DNA from: an uncultured Bacilli bacterium
GTDB lineage: Bacteria > Bacillota_I > Bacilli_A > RF39 > UBA660
Direction of reading: 5' to 3'
Assembly (NCBI GenBank): GCA_944358565.1
Contig: CALVRK010000035.1
Location: 1 to 9,764, forward strand
DNA: 9,764 nt
Made by a program: the position numbers and the translations under genes. Of the stretch, positions 6,657 through 9,764 are shown in pieces (position 1 is the first letter of the stretch; each line of letters starts with the position of its first letter). Under the pieces are notes generated by a model. The model did no database searches and was not told the origin of the DNA. It saw only the letters and a program-made list of their open reading frames with translations.

Positions 6657-6684
6657 GGCAACTGTCTTGCAAATGCCTTGCAAA
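6634..6684. repeat. Cluster of four related 9-bp half-sites in the divergent spacer
   Basis: Two copies in one orientation, CAAAAGGCA (6634-6642) and CACAAGGCA (6652-6660), face two in the other, TGTCTTGCA (6663-6671) and TGCCTTGCA (6674-6682). The last two belong to an 11-bp tandem repeat TGYCTTGCAAA (6663-6673, 6674-6684). CAAGGCA (6654-6660) and TGCCTTG (6674-6680) form a perfect 7-bp inverted repeat. The cluster is more GC-rich than its surroundings. It looks like an operator; the bound protein is unknown, with the adjacent RHH-like protein the first candidate. Confidence 0.5.
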
Positions 6685-6706
6685 ATTATTTTTCATGTTA
6701 TATAAT
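6678..6706 (+). promoter_or_regulatory. Sigma-A-type promoter of the surface-protein gene
   Basis: TTGCAA (6678-6683, four of six matches to TTGACA), a spacer of exactly 17 bp and a perfect TATAAT (6701-6706). Transcription would begin near 6713, leaving a leader of about 68 bases. The -35 box overlaps the second TGYCTTGCAAA repeat, so a protein bound there would be expected to block polymerase. Confidence 0.65.
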
Positions 6707-6780
6707 TAAGTTAAAGTACAATAATATGATAGAATTCGACAGAGAGTAATTACTATAATTTAAAATAAGTAGGTGAGTGT

Positions 6781-9726
6781 ATGTATAAAAATAAACGAAA
6801 AAGAAAGATGATATTGGCTGGACTTTTATGTTTACTACTAATCATGACAGTAGGATATAGTGCGTTTTCAAGTAAGTTAGATATTAAAGGAAGTAGTATG
6901 GTCACAAGTAAGTGGGATATAGAAATAACTGACTTACAGTTAAAACAAGAAATAGGAGAAGCTGAGAATGTATCTTATAACTTCGATGCGTTAACAGCTA
7001 ATATGGAAGCTAATTTCTATGTGCCAGGTGATGAGGTAACCTATGAAGTAACTGTATCTAATTTAGGAACAATAGATGCTGTACTTGATAGTATTAAAAT
7101 CAATATGGCTAGCCAAGATGTTATTCAGTTTAAGGTAGATGGAATAACATCAGGAGAAGAGTTGGCTCATGGAACGTCAACTAAGTTTGATGTCATTATG
7201 AAATATAATGAAAATATAACAACACAGACAGGAGAAACTAGCATTGAATTTAGTATGGATTTAAATTACTTACAAAAAGGGAATTCATCTAACTTTTCAG
7301 GCGCTAATACCGATATAGAAGATACTTTAGCAATAACAGGTATCGATTTAACGCCTGGTGAGACAAGTGTTAAAGCAGAAATAAGTGCGAATAATGCGAT
7401 CAAGTATTATTATTCATTAGATAATGATAAATGGTATGAGACTATGGATAACTTTTATACTATTTACCACTTAACGCCAAACACAGATTATACAATGTAT
7501 ATAAAAGCCGAAGATGTGAATGGAGAGGTAGTATTTTCAAGTAAACCATTCACAACCTTAGACAATACGAACCCTGAGTTAAAACTTACTATGGGAGATA
7601 ATGTCAAAGGTGAGAATGGGTGGTATAAAGGACTTAATATAAATGTTGAGGCTAGTGATGCTGGAGGAATAAAAGATACTAAATATTGTGTATCTTCAAA
7701 TGATACATGTACACCAACTACTGATTTAGAACTTACAGATGGAAAAGGGGTATATCAATTTGCGCCAAGTAATAATGAACAGACACTATGTGTCTTAGTA
7801 AGTGATAGAAAAGGAAACGAAACAACAAAATGTACAGAAGCTTATAAGATTGATAGTGAAGATCCAACATTATCTGATATGAAAATAGAACCAATGGAAA
7901 ACACAATGACCATAACATTATCTGCTAATGATGATCATAGTGGAGTATATAAATATTACTATAGTAAAGATAGTGGAAAAACATATATAGAGAGTGATAG
8001 TCCAAACTATACATTTACTAATTTAAGTAGTGGAGATTATTTTGTAACAGCATATGTTGAGGATGAAGCCGGAAACATAAGTGAGCCAAAAGCAGGAAGT
8101 ACAGCAATATCAGCTACATTCTGTCAAGAAAATGGAATAAATAATTTGTCTGACTGTGTAATAGCGATGGCTGCAGGAGAAGAACCTAATATAGAAACGG
8201 CTAAACAGACAATCGAAGCCAAGGGAACTCCTGATTTTACAGTAACAAGTCCAGCTATAGTATATAGTGAGAATCATGCGACCAATACTTCAACAAGAAA
8301 TGATACAACATATCACAATATAGCAAATAGTTATACATTTAATCCAACTACTGGTTACTACACATTAAGTGGATATACAATGACAGATCCAGAGACAGTA
8401 GACTTTAGTGATGGGAAAGATTATTATACATGTGTTAGTACAAATACTAGTTGTACAACGTTATATAAAATTACAGGATTTACAACAAGTACAAATTCAA
8501 GTACAGGAACTAAAACGTATACAATGACATATTATCCATATACAGCAAGAGTAAATAGTTATGATAATTCAACAATGGGAATGTATGCAGCGCAAGATGA
8601 TGATGGAACAAGTTATTATTATAGAGGAGCAGTATCGGGAAACTATGTAAAAATGGCTGATAAATTCTGGAGAATTATTAGAGTAAATGGAGATGGAACG
8701 TTACGTTTAATCTATGATGGAACAAGTGGCCATGCGAATGGAGAAGCAAGTAGTAATAGACAAGTAGCAACGAGAGCATTTAACAGTTGGTGGAGCGACA
8801 ATGCATATGTAGGATATATGTATGGAGATCCTAGTGATAATCAAATAAGTGAAGCTACAGCTGCATTCACATATACAGGATTAAACAGTTCAGCAAAGTA
8901 TTATTTTGGAACAAGTTATACATTTGATGAGGCATCGAATACATTCACATTAGATGGTGACTTAGTACAAGCAACATTATCAGAATATAAAGATAAATAT
9001 AATTCAAGTCAATATTATACATGTTTCAGTACATCAGAGGCAGAAACATGTCAAAGATTAAATCATGTACAAAGATATGTATCAGCAACATCAATGAGTG
9101 TAAAGGCAGTAGAGTGGTCAAGCACATCATATGCAGGAGCTCATGCGAATGAATTAAACAGTACAATGAAGACATATTTAGATAGTTGGTATGATAGTAA
9201 TTTATCATTAGTAGATAACAAGTTGTCAAAAGACACGATCTTCTGTAATAACAGACAGCTATCAACATATAAATCATCACCATATATAGGAGATGGATAT
9301 GGTGTAACACCGGCAATGTATAGCTATCCAAGATTTTATAATTGGGTAGGTTCAAGTATAAGTCCAAGTTTAACATGTCCACAAGCGAACGATAAATTTT
9401 CAGTGACCGAGGTAAAAGGAAACGGAGATTTGAGTAAGCCGGTAGGCTTAATTACAGCTGACGAAGTCAGCATGGCAGGAGGGCGAACAAGTTCTCAGAA
9501 TACCTTATATTATCTATATACGGGAACTACATATTGGACCATGACGCCGTCGCACTTCAGCCTCGATAGTTACGCCCACGAGTTCATTGTTTTCGCTATG
9601 GGCGAGCTGGGCGATTGGGGTCGTGTGAATAATGGCAACGGCGTCCGCCCAGTTGTCAATCTAAATACTGAAAATCTAACATTTACTGGAACAGGAACAA
9701 TGCAAGATCCATATGTTATAAGTTAG
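6781..9726 (+). CDS. Large exported multidomain surface protein with DGR-like variable C-terminus
   Basis: A 981-residue exported protein of unknown ligand. A basic start (KNKRKRK) and hydrophobic segment (about residues 9-28, ending VGYSAF) form a signal peptide or anchor, resembling TasA/camelysin-like proteins. Next come a beta domain (about 30-170), an Fn3-like domain (about 188-261), and two Ig-like segments (about 262-358 and 359-445) with Cys pairs. Then KGTPDF (481-486), a module at 517-583, GMYAAQDDDGTSYYYRGAV (600-618) and FWRIIRVNGDGTLRLIYDG (629-647), followed by a related module at 712-774. The C-terminal part has the family-like motif PVGLITADEVSMAGG (887-901), YWTMTPS (918-924) and GVRPVVNL (954-961), as in C-type-lectin-like ligand domains. 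The DNA for residues 921-960 is GC-rich and adenine-poor. There is no LPXTG. AGGTGAG lies just before the ATG. Glycine is mostly GGA here but GGT in ychF, hinting at transfer or a different expression class. Confidence 0.85.
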   Translation: MYKNKRKRKMILAGLLCLLLIMTVGYSAFSSKLDIKGSSMVTSKWDIEITDLQLKQEIGEAENVSYNFDALTANMEANFYVPGDEVTYEVTVSNLGTIDAVLDSIKINMASQDVIQFKVDGITSGEELAHGTSTKFDVIMKYNENITTQTGETSIEFSMDLNYLQKGNSSNFSGANTDIEDTLAITGIDLTPGETSVKAEISANNAIKYYYSLDNDKWYETMDNFYTIYHLTPNTDYTMYIKAEDVNGEVVFSSKPFTTLDNTNPELKLTMGDNVKGENGWYKGLNINVEASDAGGIKDTKYCVSSNDTCTPTTDLELTDGKGVYQFAPSNNEQTLCVLVSDRKGNETTKCTEAYKIDSEDPTLSDMKIEPMENTMTITLSANDDHSGVYKYYYSKDSGKTYIESDSPNYTFTNLSSGDYFVTAYVEDEAGNISEPKAGSTAISATFCQENGINNLSDCVIAMAAGEEPNIETAKQTIEAKGTPDFTVTSPAIVYSENHATNTSTRNDTTYHNIANSYTFNPTTGYYTLSGYTMTDPETVDFSDGKDYYTCVSTNTSCTTLYKITGFTTSTNSSTGTKTYTMTYYPYTARVNSYDNSTMGMYAAQDDDGTSYYYRGAVSGNYVKMADKFWRIIRVNGDGTLRLIYDGTSGHANGEASSNRQVATRAFNSWWSDNAYVGYMYGDPSDNQISEATAAFTYTGLNSSAKYYFGTSYTFDEASNTFTLDGDLVQATLSEYKDKYNSSQYYTCFSTSEAETCQRLNHVQRYVSATSMSVKAVEWSSTSYAGAHANELNSTMKTYLDSWYDSNLSLVDNKLSKDTIFCNNRQLSTYKSSPYIGDGYGVTPAMYSYPRFYNWVGSSISPSLTCPQANDKFSVTEVKGNGDLSKPVGLITADEVSMAGGRTSSQNTLYYLYTGTTYWTMTPSHFSLDSYAHEFIVFAMGELGDWGRVNNGNGVRPVVNLNTENLTFTGTGTMQDPYVIS
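8329..8529 (+). repeat. Internal Cys-containing module, copy A (residues 517-583)
   Basis: It begins SYTFNPTTGYYTLSG and reaches YYTCVSTNTSC (Cys551 and Cys558), then a Tyr/Thr-rich strand region. It aligns by eye with copy B at 8914-9102 in the order SYTF - TL-G - YYTC-ST - C. It lies between the KGTPDF and GMYA motifs, which I recall as adjacent in shorter relatives. Confidence 0.6.
8914..9102 (+). repeat. Internal Cys-containing module, copy B (residues 712-774)
   Basis: It begins SYTFDEASNTFTLDG and reaches YYTCFSTSEAETC (Cys748 and Cys757). Spacing from SYTF to YYTC is within two residues of copy A. Identity is low apart from the shared landmarks, so the duplication is not recent. Confidence 0.6.
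9541..9660 (+). other. Putative DGR variable region (VR) in the surface-protein gene
   Basis: Codons for residues 921-960. By hand count 67 of 120 bases are G or C and 22 of 120 are A, against 18 and 25 of 60 in 9001-9060 of the same gene. Only one of 40 codons ends in A, while 16 are NNC codons encoding His, Phe, Ser, Leu, Tyr, Ala, Gly, Asn, Val and Arg before the fixed GVRPVVNL. That pattern is what substitution of template AAC/AAT codons gives. A GC-rich run at 9634-9650 (14 of 17) near the 3' end would fit the homing-initiation (IMH) site. The sequence is AT-rich again from 9661. The template repeat and reverse transcriptase are not in the window. Confidence 0.6.
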
Positions 9727-9736
9727 GGGTAATAAT

Positions 9737-9764
9737 ATGAATTCAAAAGAAAAGAAGAAAATGA
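9737..9764 (+). CDS. Start of a downstream gene (cut by window end)
   Basis: An ATG at 9737 opens a frame reading MNSKEKKKM to the window edge. The Shine-Dalgarno-like AGGGGT (9725-9730) overlaps the end of the surface-protein stop codon, and no terminator separates the two genes, so they are probably co-transcribed. The nine visible residues are too few to name it. In DGR loci an accessory (Avd-like) gene or another surface protein often follows the target gene, so it deserves attention (inference). Confidence 0.55.

Noticed and set aside
6582..6683. N-terminal extension of the minus-strand gene to an ATG at 6683
   Set aside because: The extra 34 residues are hydrophobic and Cys-containing, have no good Shine-Dalgarno site, and overlap the half-site cluster and promoter elements; the ATG at 6581 has AGGAGAG at a good distance and gives a normal RHH-sized protein.
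6745..6759. Palindrome AGTAATTACT (6745-6754) and an overlapping second TATAAT (6754-6759) before the surface gene
   Set aside because: A 10-bp AT-rich palindrome is easily random here, and no acceptable -35 lies 16-18 bp upstream of this TATAAT; the promoter at 6678-6706 is much better.
9026..9382. Minus-strand open frame inside the surface-protein gene
   Set aside because: It is a Leu/Tyr/His/Met-rich antisense shadow of a repetitive coding sequence, with no start signal.
9541..9660. The GC-rich block as a DGR template repeat rather than a variable region
   Set aside because: It is in-frame coding sequence and adenine-poor; a template should be adenine-rich at the diversified codons and is usually non-coding.
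1..9764. CRISPR arrays, tRNA or rRNA genes, insertion sequences
   Set aside because: No regularly spaced direct repeats, cloverleaf-like sequences, rRNA motifs or transposase-like proteins were seen; nearly all of the window is accounted for by the listed genes and short spacers.

Overview
The window comes from an AT-rich (roughly 30% GC by eye), low-GC Gram-positive bacterium, most likely an uncultured gut member of Bacilli or a relative. Four things point this way: Shine-Dalgarno sites of the AGAGGTGAT/AAGGAGG type, A/T-ending codons, a single-membrane-style surface protein set, and the gene order parB - mscS - DUF951 - ychF, which I recall from the origin-proximal region of Bacilli. TGA is used as a stop (end of the mscS-like gene) and Trp is TGG, so the standard bacterial code applies, not the Mycoplasma code.

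Layout. Positions 1-3394 hold a tight same-strand cluster: parB (chromosome segregation), an MscS-type channel, a 60-residue DUF951 protein that overlaps the channel gene, and an AbgT-family transporter, closed by a hairpin terminator that contains the transporter's stop codon. A secreted or membrane-anchored GH25 lysozyme with Ig-like domains follows (3445-4692), again ended by a terminator that overlaps its stop codon. Next come the GTPase gene ychF (4737-5834) and a PF06541-type membrane protein (5873-6376), whose ribosome binding site sits in the loop of a long hairpin beginning at the ychF stop codon. A small ribbon-helix-helix-like gene lies on the minus strand (6393-6581) and converges on that membrane gene over one shared hairpin.

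From 6582 on the character changes. A divergent intergenic region carries a near-consensus promoter and four related 9-bp half-sites. These face a 981-residue exported surface protein (6781-9726) built of a TasA/camelysin-like N-terminal segment, Fn3/Ig-like domains, a duplicated Cys-containing module and a C-terminal domain ending in GVRPVVNL. Within that C-terminal domain, about 120 bp (9541-9660) are abruptly GC-rich and adenine-poor, with only one A-ending codon in 40. This is the signature expected of the variable region of a diversity-generating retroelement (DGR). The template repeat and reverse transcriptase would have to lie outside the window. A further gene starts at 9737, just downstream, and is cut off.

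Taken together, the left two thirds are housekeeping and envelope genes with unusually compact gene ends. The right third is an accessory surface-recognition locus, possibly diversified by mutagenic retrohoming and possibly controlled by the small divergent DNA-binding protein.
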